Source: CAYXLI01 sp964464925
Lineage (GTDB): Bacteria; Acidobacteriota; Terriglobia; Bryobacterales; Bryobacteraceae
Reading direction: 5' to 3'
NCBI GenBank assembly: GCA_964464925.1
Contig: CAYXLI010000004.1
Coordinates: forward strand, 1 to 64,000
Length of the DNA: 64,000 nt
Below the pieces are notes generated by a model. It ran no database searches, had not been told where the DNA came from, and was given only the letters and a program-made list of their open reading frames with translations. This document shows, one piece after another, positions 45,921 to 54,854 of the stretch (positions within the stretch are counted from its first letter, which is position 1; each line of letters begins with the position of its first letter). The translations under genes and the position numbers were made by a program.

Positions 45921-46721
45921 TTACCGCGCCGCTACGGGCACCGGAGCTACGTCTCGTTGGCCTCGCGTACAGAGCCAGATGCCGATGGCAAACGTCGCGA
46001 TCGAGATGTACTGCGTAATGGAGAGCACGCCGCCGAATGGCAGCGCCTGCTCATGGTTCCGGACAAATTCCACAAGAAAGCGAACCGCCGAATACAGAAC
46101 CATGTACAGTCCGATGATCGTTCCGGGCCGGTGCGCTCTATGAAAACGCCAGTAGAGGATTCCGAAGATCACGAACTCCGAAATGGATTCGTACATCTGG
46201 GTTGGGTGCAGCGGCACATGCAGCGGCACTCCGGTCAGTTGATGCGCATCGGGATTCGTGAACGTGACCGCCCACGGCCGTGAGCATTCCTGCCCCCAGC
46301 AGCAACCCGCGGCGAAGCAGCCAATGCGCCCGATTCCGTGCCCCAATGCCAGCCCCGGAGCGAACACATCCGAAGTGGTCAGCCCCGGCAGATGCTCTTT
46401 TCGCATGTACCAGACCGCGACAATCAGGGCCAGAATCAGACCACCCTGGTACACGCCCATCGCCTGCAGCGTCTCGCGCGAAAAGATCAGCGACGGGTTC
46501 TCGGCATACATCTTCCAGTCGAACAGAAACATGGCCAGCTTGCCGCCCAGCATGCCGGAGATGGCACAGTAAATGCCGAGGTTGAGAACCTTCTCCTTGT
46601 CCAGTCCCTTTTCTTTAGCGAGCCTTCCCGTCATCCAGAGCGCCGCCAGAAACGCCAGCGCCACCATTACACCGTACGTAGGAAGGAAGAAATCGCCAGT
46701 CGAGATGAGTTTGGGGAACAT
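45921..46721 (-). CDS. lgt: Prolipoprotein diacylglyceryl transferase
   Basis: A protein of 266 residues, ATG 46721, inner-membrane enzyme that moves diacylglycerol from phosphatidylglycerol onto the lipobox Cys. Seven hydrophobic helices are visible. The Lgt signature GRIGCFAAGCCWG and the conserved HPTQMYES are present, as is VEFVRNHEQ near the C-terminus. It begins one base after the stop of lspA, so the maturation enzymes are co-transcribed. Confidence 0.97.
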   Translation of the reverse strand: MFPKLISTGDFFLPTYGVMVALAFLAALWMTGRLAKEKGLDKEKVLNLGIYCAISGMLGGKLAMFLFDWKMYAENPSLIFSRETLQAMGVYQGGLILALIVAVWYMRKEHLPGLTTSDVFAPGLALGHGIGRIGCFAAGCCWGQECSRPWAVTFTNPDAHQLTGVPLHVPLHPTQMYESISEFVIFGILYWRFHRAHRPGTIIGLYMVLYSAVRFLVEFVRNHEQALPFGGVLSITQYISIATFAIGIWLCTRGQRDVAPVPVAAR

Positions 46722-46722
46722 G

Positions 46723-47223
46723 TCAGGTCCGAACCGTTTCTTTGCGATTCCGCCACATATCCAGCAGCAGCAGACCAGCACCGATTGTAATCGCGCTGTC
46801 CGCCACGTTGAATGCGGCGAAGTGATACTCGCCGATATAAAACTCCAGGAAGTCCGTCACCATTCCATACGCGATGCGGTCATAGATGTTACCGATCGCT
46901 CCGCCCATCACGAGCGAGAGCCCCACCATGGTAAGTTTATTTGCCGCGAATCCGGCGCGAGTTGGCCGTAGCAGCAGCATCGAGATAAACAGCAGCACTC
47001 CGAGCGAAACACCGATTAACAGAAACGTTCGCAGTTCGCTGTGCCCTTCCGAGAAGATGCCGAAAGCCGCACCCCGATTCTTCGCATGCACGATATCGAA
47101 AAATCCCGGGATGATGTTCTTTGATTCCCACACGGACACATTGCGCTCGATCAGCACCTTCGTGATGCGGTCGAGTACAAATACGGAGACGGCAATCAAC
47201 AGAGACCAGAGGCGCGGCGGCAT
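46723..47223 (-). CDS. lspA: Lipoprotein signal peptidase
   Basis: A protein of 166 residues with four membrane helices. The aspartyl protease residues are in GGAIGNIYDR and FNVADSAITIG, and the N-terminal DRITK is typical. It cleaves the signal peptide after Lgt has modified the Cys. It lies one base from both ileS and lgt, giving an ileS-lspA-lgt operon; ileS-lspA linkage is common in bacteria. Confidence 0.97.
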   Translation of the reverse strand: MPPRLWSLLIAVSVFVLDRITKVLIERNVSVWESKNIIPGFFDIVHAKNRGAAFGIFSEGHSELRTFLLIGVSLGVLLFISMLLLRPTRAGFAANKLTMVGLSLVMGGAIGNIYDRIAYGMVTDFLEFYIGEYHFAAFNVADSAITIGAGLLLLDMWRNRKETVRT

Positions 47224-47224
47224 G

Positions 47225-50047
47225 TTAAGCCTGTACGAACTCCTCGACAGCTTCCGCGCAGGCGCGGCAGATGGTCGGGAATTGCGCGTTGCTTCCCACG
47301 TCGGTCGTGTACTTCCAGCAGCGCTCGCACTTGGTTCCTTCCGCGCGGGCGATGGTCACATCCAGATCACCGGGCGCGCCGTTCTTCAGCTCCACTTGCG
47401 ATACGATAAACAGCCCTGGTAGTTCTGACGCGTACTGTTCCAGCAGCGGGTACACATCGCCGTTTGCGGCAATCTGCACGCGCGCTTCCAGCGGTGCGCC
47501 GATAAACTTGTCCTGCCGAGCCAGTTCCAGGCTCTTCAACACGGCATCCCGGATAATCATCAACTGTGCCCAATTCGCATAGCGCGCACGCTCGGACTCG
47601 CCAAGGCCCTTCAATACTTCCTCCGGTTCCGGAAGCAAAGCAAGATGCACGCTTTCCGTTTCGCCCTCGGGCTTGCGGAAATTCAACCAAACCTCTTCTG
47701 TGGTGAACGCGAGAACTGGAGCCAGCAGCCGCACCAGCGCGTAAGTGATTCGGTATAGCGCGGTCTGCGCACTGCGCCGCGCGCGGGAATTGGGTGCGCC
47801 GGTATACAGGCGGTCTTTCGACACATCGAAATACACGGCGCTCAATTGAGTCGTAGCGAAATCGTAGACGGCCCGGTACACCTTGTGGAACTGATACTCG
47901 GCATACGACGCGCGGCACTTGGCAATCAGGGCTTCGGTCTCAAACAGAATCCACTGGTCGATTTCGAGCAACTCACCCCCGTGCAGCGCGTCCTTCGCCG
48001 GATCGAAGTCGCTTAGGTTCCCGAGCGCATAACGGAACGTATTCCGCAGCTTGCGGTAAGCCTCCGTCAGGCGCGTAATGATGGTGTCGGACAGCCGCAC
48101 GTCTTCGCTGTACTCCACCGATGCCACCCACAGCCGCAGCACTTCCGCGCCATGCTGCTTCACGATCTTCTCCGGCTCGATCACGTTGCCGACCGATTTC
48201 GACATCGCGCGGCCTTCGCCGTCGAGCGTCCATCCGTGCGTCAGGCACTCGCGATAAGGAGCGGTGCCCTTCAATCCCACGCCGACCAGCAGAGAGCTAT
48301 GGAACCAGCCACGGTATTGATCGCCGCCTTCGAGATACATGTCCGAAGGCCATGGCAGATCGCCCGAGTGGCCCAGCACCGACAGATGGCTCGATCCGGA
48401 ATCGAACCACACGTCGAGAATATCGTTCTCCTTCGAGAACTCCGTGCCTCCGCACTTATGGCACTTCGTACCGGCCGGAATCAGTTCGGCCGCGCTCTTC
48501 TCATACCAGATATCCGCGTTGTATTCACGGAACAGCTTCACTACGTTATCGAGGATGGAGCGCTCGGTCAGCGGCTCGCGGCAGGCATCGCAATAGAAAA
48601 CCGTAATGGGAACGCCCCAGATGCGCTGGCGCGAGATACACCAGTCCGGACGGTCCTTGATCATGTTGTAGATGCGCTCCTGGCCCCAGGACGGCATCCA
48701 CTTCACCTGCTCGATTGCGTGCAGTGCCCGCCCGCGCAGGTCGTTCCGGTCCATGCCGATGAACCACTGCTCGGTCGCCCGGAAGATCGTCGGCTTATGG
48801 CAACGCCAGCAGTGCGGGTAGCTGTGGGCGATCTTCTTCACCGCAAGCAGCGCGTTCCTGCTCTTCAGCAGTTCGATAACGATCGGGTTACCTTCCCACA
48901 CTGTTTTGCCGAGCAGTTCCTCGGGAATTTTGCCGTCGGCGCCATCGGCCTGATAGAAGCGGCCTGCAGCGTCGACAGGGCAGTAGGTCGGGATTTCGTA
49001 TTGTCTTCCGACTACATAGTCCTCGTGGCCGTGTCCCGGAGCAGTGTGCACGGCTCCGGTGCCCTGTTCGAGAGTGACGTGATCGCCAAGGATGCCGAGC
49101 GAATCGCGTTCGATGATCGGGTGCCGGAAAATTGTGCCTTCCAGCCGCTCGCCCGGAAACGCAGCCAACACCTTCGGATCCTGCCAGCCGGCGTTCTCGG
49201 CCGTCGCTTTCAGCAGGTCGACGGCAACGATGTAGACATCGCCCTCCACGTCCACCGCGGCGTACTCGAACTTCGGGTGATAGCAGATGGCCATGTTGGC
49301 CGGAATCGTCCACGGAGTCGTCGTCCAGATCAGTCCGAAGATCTTGTGGCCCTGCAACGCGGGATCGATCGCAGCCGGATCGGAAATCAGTTCAAAGCGA
49401 ACCCAGATGGACGGGCTGGAGTGGTCTTCGTACTCCACCTCCGCCTCAGCCAATGCGGTGCGGTCGTTGATGCACCAGTTCACCGGCTTGAGCCCCTTGT
49501 AGACGTAGCCCTTTTCCAGGAAGTCCACGAACGCGCCCGCAATGGTGCTCTGGTACTGCGCGCTCATCGTCAGGTAGGGATCGTTCCACTGGCCGAAGAT
49601 GCCGAGGCGCTCGAAATCCTTGCGCTGCAGGTCCACGTATTTCGCTGCGTACTTCCGGCAGGCCTGGCGGATCTCGACGGCGGACATCTTCTGTTTCTTG
49701 CCACCGAGTTCGTTATCGACCTTGATCTCGATCGGGAGCCCGTGACAATCCCAGCCCGGCACATAGGGCGAGTCGAAGCCGGCCATGGTCTTCGACTTAA
49801 TGATGAAATCCTTCAGGATCTTGTTGAACGCGTGACCGATATGGATGTTGCCGTTGGCGTACGGAGGCCCGTCATGCAGAATGTACTTCGGCTGTCCGGC
49901 GCGCGCTTTGCGGGTGATTCCGTAGATGTCCATCTGCTGCCAGCGCTCGAGCAGCTTCGGCTCGTTCTGCGGCAGATTGGCTTTCATCGGGAAGTCCGTG
50001 CGCGGCAAATTGACGGTCTTCTTCAGATCCAACTGCAAGTTTTCCAT
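47225..50047 (-). CDS. ileS: Isoleucyl-tRNA synthetase
   Basis: A protein of 940 residues, close to the bacterial norm. Class I motifs are HIGH in NGNIHIGHAFNK and the KMSKS loop as GRAMSKSVGN. The start of the Rossmann domain reads YILHDGPPYANG. An editing domain is at about 190-400 (IWTTTPWTIPANMAI). The C-terminal zinc finger is CERCWKY and CRAC near the end. It charges tRNA-Ile in the cytosol and heads the operon with lspA and lgt. Confidence 0.98.
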   Translation of the reverse strand: MENLQLDLKKTVNLPRTDFPMKANLPQNEPKLLERWQQMDIYGITRKARAGQPKYILHDGPPYANGNIHIGHAFNKILKDFIIKSKTMAGFDSPYVPGWDCHGLPIEIKVDNELGGKKQKMSAVEIRQACRKYAAKYVDLQRKDFERLGIFGQWNDPYLTMSAQYQSTIAGAFVDFLEKGYVYKGLKPVNWCINDRTALAEAEVEYEDHSSPSIWVRFELISDPAAIDPALQGHKIFGLIWTTTPWTIPANMAICYHPKFEYAAVDVEGDVYIVAVDLLKATAENAGWQDPKVLAAFPGERLEGTIFRHPIIERDSLGILGDHVTLEQGTGAVHTAPGHGHEDYVVGRQYEIPTYCPVDAAGRFYQADGADGKIPEELLGKTVWEGNPIVIELLKSRNALLAVKKIAHSYPHCWRCHKPTIFRATEQWFIGMDRNDLRGRALHAIEQVKWMPSWGQERIYNMIKDRPDWCISRQRIWGVPITVFYCDACREPLTERSILDNVVKLFREYNADIWYEKSAAELIPAGTKCHKCGGTEFSKENDILDVWFDSGSSHLSVLGHSGDLPWPSDMYLEGGDQYRGWFHSSLLVGVGLKGTAPYRECLTHGWTLDGEGRAMSKSVGNVIEPEKIVKQHGAEVLRLWVASVEYSEDVRLSDTIITRLTEAYRKLRNTFRYALGNLSDFDPAKDALHGGELLEIDQWILFETEALIAKCRASYAEYQFHKVYRAVYDFATTQLSAVYFDVSKDRLYTGAPNSRARRSAQTALYRITYALVRLLAPVLAFTTEEVWLNFRKPEGETESVHLALLPEPEEVLKGLGESERARYANWAQLMIIRDAVLKSLELARQDKFIGAPLEARVQIAANGDVYPLLEQYASELPGLFIVSQVELKNGAPGDLDVTIARAEGTKCERCWKYTTDVGSNAQFPTICRACAEAVEEFVQA

Positions 50048-50125
50048 GGGATAACCCTATTATCGCAGTATGTACCGGTCGAAGCGTGAGAACGAACAGA
50101 TGGGAAGAACAGGTGCGTTACGCGC

Positions 50126-50599
50126 CTAAATCCGCCGCTCCATCAGCACCGTATCCCGCCATACGCCGTCCAGCTTCGCGATCCGTTCCCGGCGGCCGAC
50201 GATCCGGAATCCGAACTCCTCGTGCAACCGCACGCTCGCAGCGTTCTCCGGAAAAATGCTGGACTGGAGCATCCAAAAGTCCCCGGCGTCCGCTTCCCGG
50301 AGCATCGCTTGCATCAGTGCTCTGCCAACCCCTCGCCCGCGAAACGACTCTGCAACATAGACACTGACTTCGGCAACTCCGGAATAGCACGCACGAGCCG
50401 ATACTCGCGAGAGTGCAGCCCATCCTGCGACCACCCCATTGCTTTGCGCCACGAGGCGCGGAGACGGCAGGTGATTCGCGTCCCACTGCTCCCAAGCGGG
50501 CACTTGGGTTTCAAACGTCGCCATCCGGGTGGCGATTCCCTCTCCATAAATGCAAAGCACCGACTCAGCGTCGGTGCTTTGCATGGACTCGATTGTCAT
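50126..50599 (-). CDS. GNAT acetyltransferase, phosphinothricin N-acetyltransferase-like
   Basis: A protein of 157 residues with the acetyl-CoA loop FRGRGVGRALMQAML and the family pattern IYGEGIATRMATFETQVPAWEQWD, as in PAT/YncA-type acetyltransferases, which acetylate small amines such as phosphinothricin or methionine sulfone. The start ATG 50599 has AGG six bases upstream and lies four bases after the TonB receptor stop. A perfect 15-base inverted repeat (50550-50584) lies inside codons 6-17. Confidence 0.92.
   Translation of the reverse strand: MTIESMQSTDAESVLCIYGEGIATRMATFETQVPAWEQWDANHLPSPRLVAQSNGVVAGWAALSRVSARACYSGVAEVSVYVAESFRGRGVGRALMQAMLREADAGDFWMLQSSIFPENAASVRLHEEFGFRIVGRRERIAKLDGVWRDTVLMERRI
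50550..50584 (-). terminator. Terminator-like hairpin within the 5' coding end of the GNAT gene
   Basis: ATGCAAAGCACCGAC (50550-50564) and GTCGGTGCTTTGCAT (50570-50584) are a perfect 15-base inverted repeat with a five-base loop. On the minus strand it lies 20 bases after the TonB receptor stop and is followed by TTTATGG. The AAAG-stem-CTTT form looks like an intrinsic terminator or attenuator, although the U-run is short. It encodes MQSTDAESVLC of the GNAT protein. Confidence 0.55.
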
Positions 50600-50603
50600 T
50601 TGC

Positions 50604-53501
50604 CTAAAAACTGAAGCGTAGCATGAACTCCAGCCGCCGGTTGTTGGCTGCCGCGCGGTCGGGACCGAATCCGCCGGCCAACTGCGTGGACTCGCCGAAG
50701 CGCGGAGAGCTCAGATCGCCGATCGGCAGCCCGGGATTCACATGGTTGAGCACGTTCCTCGCATTCACCGAGAACGTGAGGCTATACTTCTTCCCGCTCG
50801 AGTCGCCACCGAACATGCCGCCTCCGCCCCGCATGCCGCCTCCCCCGCCGCCGCCGCGCACTCCGCCGCCGCCCCGCATGACCGGTCCGCCGCCGAAGCC
50901 ACCCGGTCCGCCAGGGCCACCGGGACCACCCTGGTTCGATGCCGCTGAGGTATTGCGCTCGCCCCACCCGAATGTCTTACTCAGGCGCAGGTTGACTGTG
51001 AATTGCCCCGGGCCCTCGCCGAAATTCCTGGCAATTGCATTCATGCCTGGGAGAGGTTGAGCCAGAAACGCGCCGTAAGGAGTGATCTTCGCACCCGGAG
51101 TCGCGGGATCCACAAGCGCCGGACGCTCATTGAATACAAAATCGCCGTTCGTGTCGAGCCCGTTCGTGATGTTGAACGGAGCACCCGAGCTCGCCATAAT
51201 AAACGGGTTCAGGCGAATAGACCACGGCGCCGTAATCGATCCTCCCAGCACAAAGCGGTGACGAATATCGTAACCGGCGCGGCCGTAGTCCAGCGCGTAA
51301 TTCAGCGGGTTGGACGGAAAGGAACCGGCTCCATCCGTATCGCTTTTCACCTTGTTCAACGCATAAAAGCTGAAGAGCGTGACCCGCCGGCTGAACCGCG
51401 TACTCACGTTCGTGATCAACTGGTTCTGATCCATTTTGCCGGTGCTCTCATACGAGTAGATCCGGGCCGATGCATTGCTCAGGCTCACTGATCGCAGCTC
51501 ATGCAGGCCACGGGTGTGTGTATAGGTCACCGCCACGGTTGTGCTCCGGGGCAGTTGGCGCTCGATGCCGATGACGCTCTGCATCAGGTACGGCGAACGC
51601 AGCCCTTTGTCCACATAGCGGAGCGTCTGCGCGGCGGTGCTGCTGCCGCCCAGCGCCGAGAGCGTCGGAACATTCGGGAAGAAGTCCGGGTAGCGCACCG
51701 TGTACTGTAATTGGTTCACGCCGTTGTAGCGCAGCGACTGCAGATAGAGTGTGTCCGCAAAACGGTCGTAGAACATGCCGAAGCCCGCGCGGACGACCGT
51801 CTTCCCGTTGCGTCCGTTCTTGCCCCCAGGAGCCCAGGCGATGCCGATACGCGGGCCGAAGTCGGAGCGGTCATGGATATTTGTCTGAGTTTCGTAACGG
51901 AGTCCGTAGCTCACCGTCAGGTTCGGAGCAGCACGCCAATCGTCCTGCACGAACACGCCCAGGTCCGTCTGTCTTACATCCGCAAGAGGATTCCCGCCTG
52001 CGATGGAAAACTGCGAAGCACCCAAACCGCGCGCCCGAATGTCGGCGGGAGAAACGCCCTGCTGGAGCAGTAGGAGAGTCTGCCGGTAGATATCCAACGA
52101 AGACAATCCCGGGTTCCGCGGATCGGCGGCGAACGTGAAAGTGCCGTAGTAGTTCGTAGGCGAATAGTCAGCCAGCGAGCCTGTGCGAACGCGCCCGCCG
52201 AACTTCACCGAGTGCCTGCCGAGCGCCAATGATGTCGTGTTGTTGATCTCCCAACGATCCTGCGTCGTGTATTCATTGCCCAGCGTAGAACCGCCGCCGT
52301 TGAAAGAACCCGCTACGTTGATGGAGGGCTGGCCGATGTTTAGGCCTAGTTGATCGTTTTCCATCCGCATGAACTGCAGCCGCGTTTCGTTCACGGCTTT
52401 CGCCCCCAGAACGGCCGTTTCCGTGACCTGCACCGTATGCTCGCCAGTGATTGAATTCGCGGCGCGCGAGAGCAAAGTCAGATCGCCTATACCCGTGTTC
52501 TGATTGTCCATGTTCGTGTAGTTGTAGCGGACGACCAGTGTATTGTTCTGGTTCAACGCGTAGTCGATGCGCGGCACGATGCTATAGCGACGGTGCGGAG
52601 TCACATAGCCCTGGGCGATCGTAGTCGGATTCAGATTGCTGTCGAGCGTCGTGGCGTTGACGATCGCGTTATCGTCAATATCGCGCTTCTCAAAATCTAC
52701 GAAGAAAGAACTGCGCTTATTGATGGGGCCCCCGAAATTGCCACCGTAGCTCTTCGATTCGAAATCGGGCTTGTTGAAGCTGAACGGGTTGCGCGAGTTA
52801 AAAATGCCGTTGCTGTAGTTGAAATAGGCGGTGCCGTGGAATTTGTCCGTGCCAGGTTTGGTCAGAATCTCGATTCGTCCGAAACCGAGACGATCATATT
52901 CCGCGGCGAACGGGTTCGAGTTGATGCGGATCTCGCGGATGGACTCTTTCGGAGGCAGCCGCGCGCCCGAGAAGCCGTCCACGAAAATCTGGCCGCCGTT
53001 CGGACCCGCAGAAGGTCCAGCCAGCGCCTGGAGGTCATCCGCCAAATCGTCCGGATCGTCGGAAAGCGCTGCGAGGTCCTCACCCTTCAATACAATCGCG
53101 CCCGCGTTCTGAGATGGATCTACGCTGACTGTGTTCACTGCTTCCGATTGCACCGTAACTTCCTGGTTGGCCAGTTGGATCTTCAGCGGCGCATCCACCG
53201 TGATGGTCTGCGCGGCTGAAATTGAGACGGCTTTCTCGAACTTCGCAAATCCGGTGGTGAGAACGCGGACCGTGTACGTCCCTGGAGCGAGCCCGACGAC
53301 GGAATAGCTGCCCGATGCGTCCGTCCCGGCTTTTTTTTCTACACCATTAGGCGCGATTACGGACACATTGGCGCCGGGGATTACCGCACCCGATTCATCG
53401 GTGACCGTTCCCTGAATGACGCCGGTCCTTTGCGCTATTGCCGCGGCGGCGAAGAGTGCCACGGCCAATGAATAGACCATTAGCTTGCGAAGTATGAACA
53501 T
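50604..53501 (-). CDS. TonB-dependent receptor, Oar-like, with Gly-rich insertion near the C-terminus
   Basis: A protein of 965 residues with a signal peptide (about 1-23; AAAAIAQ), carboxypeptidase-regulatory domain (about 25-110; GTVTDESGAVIPGANVSV), plug (about 125-235; DDPDDLADDLQALAGPSAG, FGRIEILTKPGTDKFHG) and barrel ending EFMLRFSF. A low-complexity stretch of Gly, Pro, Met and Arg (about 850-905; GGPGGPGG, then RGGGG units) lies between the last barrel strands. The substrate is unknown. It is followed by the GNAT gene four bases away, and the DUF5666-like gene lies just upstream on the same strand. Confidence 0.92.
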   Translation of the reverse strand: MFILRKLMVYSLAVALFAAAAIAQRTGVIQGTVTDESGAVIPGANVSVIAPNGVEKKAGTDASGSYSVVGLAPGTYTVRVLTTGFAKFEKAVSISAAQTITVDAPLKIQLANQEVTVQSEAVNTVSVDPSQNAGAIVLKGEDLAALSDDPDDLADDLQALAGPSAGPNGGQIFVDGFSGARLPPKESIREIRINSNPFAAEYDRLGFGRIEILTKPGTDKFHGTAYFNYSNGIFNSRNPFSFNKPDFESKSYGGNFGGPINKRSSFFVDFEKRDIDDNAIVNATTLDSNLNPTTIAQGYVTPHRRYSIVPRIDYALNQNNTLVVRYNYTNMDNQNTGIGDLTLLSRAANSITGEHTVQVTETAVLGAKAVNETRLQFMRMENDQLGLNIGQPSINVAGSFNGGGSTLGNEYTTQDRWEINNTTSLALGRHSVKFGGRVRTGSLADYSPTNYYGTFTFAADPRNPGLSSLDIYRQTLLLLQQGVSPADIRARGLGASQFSIAGGNPLADVRQTDLGVFVQDDWRAAPNLTVSYGLRYETQTNIHDRSDFGPRIGIAWAPGGKNGRNGKTVVRAGFGMFYDRFADTLYLQSLRYNGVNQLQYTVRYPDFFPNVPTLSALGGSSTAAQTLRYVDKGLRSPYLMQSVIGIERQLPRSTTVAVTYTHTRGLHELRSVSLSNASARIYSYESTGKMDQNQLITNVSTRFSRRVTLFSFYALNKVKSDTDGAGSFPSNPLNYALDYGRAGYDIRHRFVLGGSITAPWSIRLNPFIMASSGAPFNITNGLDTNGDFVFNERPALVDPATPGAKITPYGAFLAQPLPGMNAIARNFGEGPGQFTVNLRLSKTFGWGERNTSAASNQGGPGGPGGPGGFGGGPVMRGGGGVRGGGGGGGMRGGGGMFGGDSSGKKYSLTFSVNARNVLNHVNPGLPIGDLSSPRFGESTQLAGGFGPDRAAANNRRLEFMLRFSF

Positions 53502-53525
53502 TGGTTGATTCCTTGTTTCTCGTCT

Positions 53526-54752
53526 TTAGGGGACGATGCTGATATCGAGATTCCACGAGCCGCCTAACTGGCGGTTCTGAGCAGGGGCAGCAGCGGTTAA
53601 AATCGGTTCCACGCCCGAAAGAATTGTGATTGCATTCAGCGTACCCGGATCCTTGCCGGCGGCACTGGCAATGATGAGGGCATCGCCAGGTTTTAATTCA
53701 GAAAGTTGTAGAGGAGGCATCCGCTCCAGCATCTGGCCGATATCGCCACCGCCTCCCCGGAATCCGCCAGGACCACCAGGACCGCCCATGCCGCCGCCTG
53801 GTCCACCGGGGCCGCCGGGAGCGCCGCCGCGGTTGAATCCTCCGCCTTGGCCGCCGGGAGCGCCGGCAACTGGACTCGCGCCGCCCGGTGCCGCGCCACC
53901 AGGAGCGCCGCTCTGGCCTCCGTTCAGCGTTCGCGCCAGCATCATAGCCATCATCGGCGGCAGTTTGCGGAGCGTTGCGTCCGGGCCCACCTTCACTACG
54001 ACGGGCTTCTTCGTCTCAAGGTTAGTAATCTTGACCTCACCCTTTGCCGCGTCCACCGCAACGACCGTACCTGCGACATTGTGGAAGCTGCCGGAAACCA
54101 CAACCTCAGGCGTCACGCGTGTCTCATCGGCATTCTTGTTGCCAAGTACGCGCACCTGATCTCCCACTTTGATTTCATCGAAGGAACTGGGCTTGGCGTC
54201 CGAGAATTTCACCGAGTCTGGGGCGTAGCGCCGATACTGAACCTTGTCCGCCGAGGCCTCCACCACAACGGGCTTCTTCTCGCCTCGCACGCGCGTGGTG
54301 ATCGTGATTTCTTTATTTGACGGATTAACGGCGGTTACGGTACCGTTCACGCCCCGCTTCTGCCACTCTGCTTTCTCGGCGGCCTGCTTGGCCTCGATAT
54401 CGGACTTGCTCATCACGATAACGGAAAAAGCCGGGCCGTCAGCGGTACGGCTGCGGGCAAGGACCCGGTCGCCCACATTGATGTCGGCGATACTGGTCTT
54501 CGTGCCCTTCTTCACATCCGTTTCACCCGGAGGGATCCGGACAAACGATGTCGCCCCGTCGATACCGATGCTCGAAGTGGCGCCTCCGTCGGCCTTGATG
54601 GTCAGGTTTGACTCTGTCTTGGCAGTCACTTCACCAAGCACTCGCCCACCTTTCGCGGCCGTTTGGGCACCTGCCTCCTGCGCCATTGTGGGCGCCGGTG
54701 TAGCCGCCAGAGCAAGAATCGCTAAACCTGTGATAACTCGAACGGATCTCAT
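53526..54752 (-). CDS. Exported DUF5666-like protein with Gly/Pro-rich segment
   Basis: A protein of 408 residues with a signal peptide (about 1-24; PTMAQ). Three OB-like beta domains resemble DUF5666 (about 35-115 GRVLGEVTAKTESNLTIK, 135-215 GVNGTVTAVNPSNKEITI, 225-270 NVAGTVVAVDAAKGEVKI), each with a VGDRVLA/VGDQVRV type turn. A Gly/Pro-rich stretch (about 280-345) follows, then a final domain (LSELKPGDALIIAS). Function unknown. It is 24 bases upstream of the TonB receptor gene, and both carry GGPGG-type segments, so a common surface role is possible. Confidence 0.8.
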   Translation of the reverse strand: MRSVRVITGLAILALAATPAPTMAQEAGAQTAAKGGRVLGEVTAKTESNLTIKADGGATSSIGIDGATSFVRIPPGETDVKKGTKTSIADINVGDRVLARSRTADGPAFSVIVMSKSDIEAKQAAEKAEWQKRGVNGTVTAVNPSNKEITITTRVRGEKKPVVVEASADKVQYRRYAPDSVKFSDAKPSSFDEIKVGDQVRVLGNKNADETRVTPEVVVSGSFHNVAGTVVAVDAAKGEVKITNLETKKPVVVKVGPDATLRKLPPMMAMMLARTLNGGQSGAPGGAAPGGASPVAGAPGGQGGGFNRGGAPGGPGGPGGGMGGPGGPGGFRGGGGDIGQMLERMPPLQLSELKPGDALIIASAAGKDPGTLNAITILSGVEPILTAAAPAQNRQLGGSWNLDISIVP

Positions 54753-54854
54753 GAAGTTTTCAGACTCCCGAACTTACGGGACGTCTCATACAGGCAAGGC
54801 GAAAGCGACCCTACGAAGGTAACGTTTGGACTGTAAATAAATGTCAACAACCTG

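Noticed and set aside
48152..50089. A 645-codon open frame opposite ileS
   Set aside because: It is fully antisense to a gene with all class I synthetase motifs, has no recognisable domain and arises from GC-rich codon bias.
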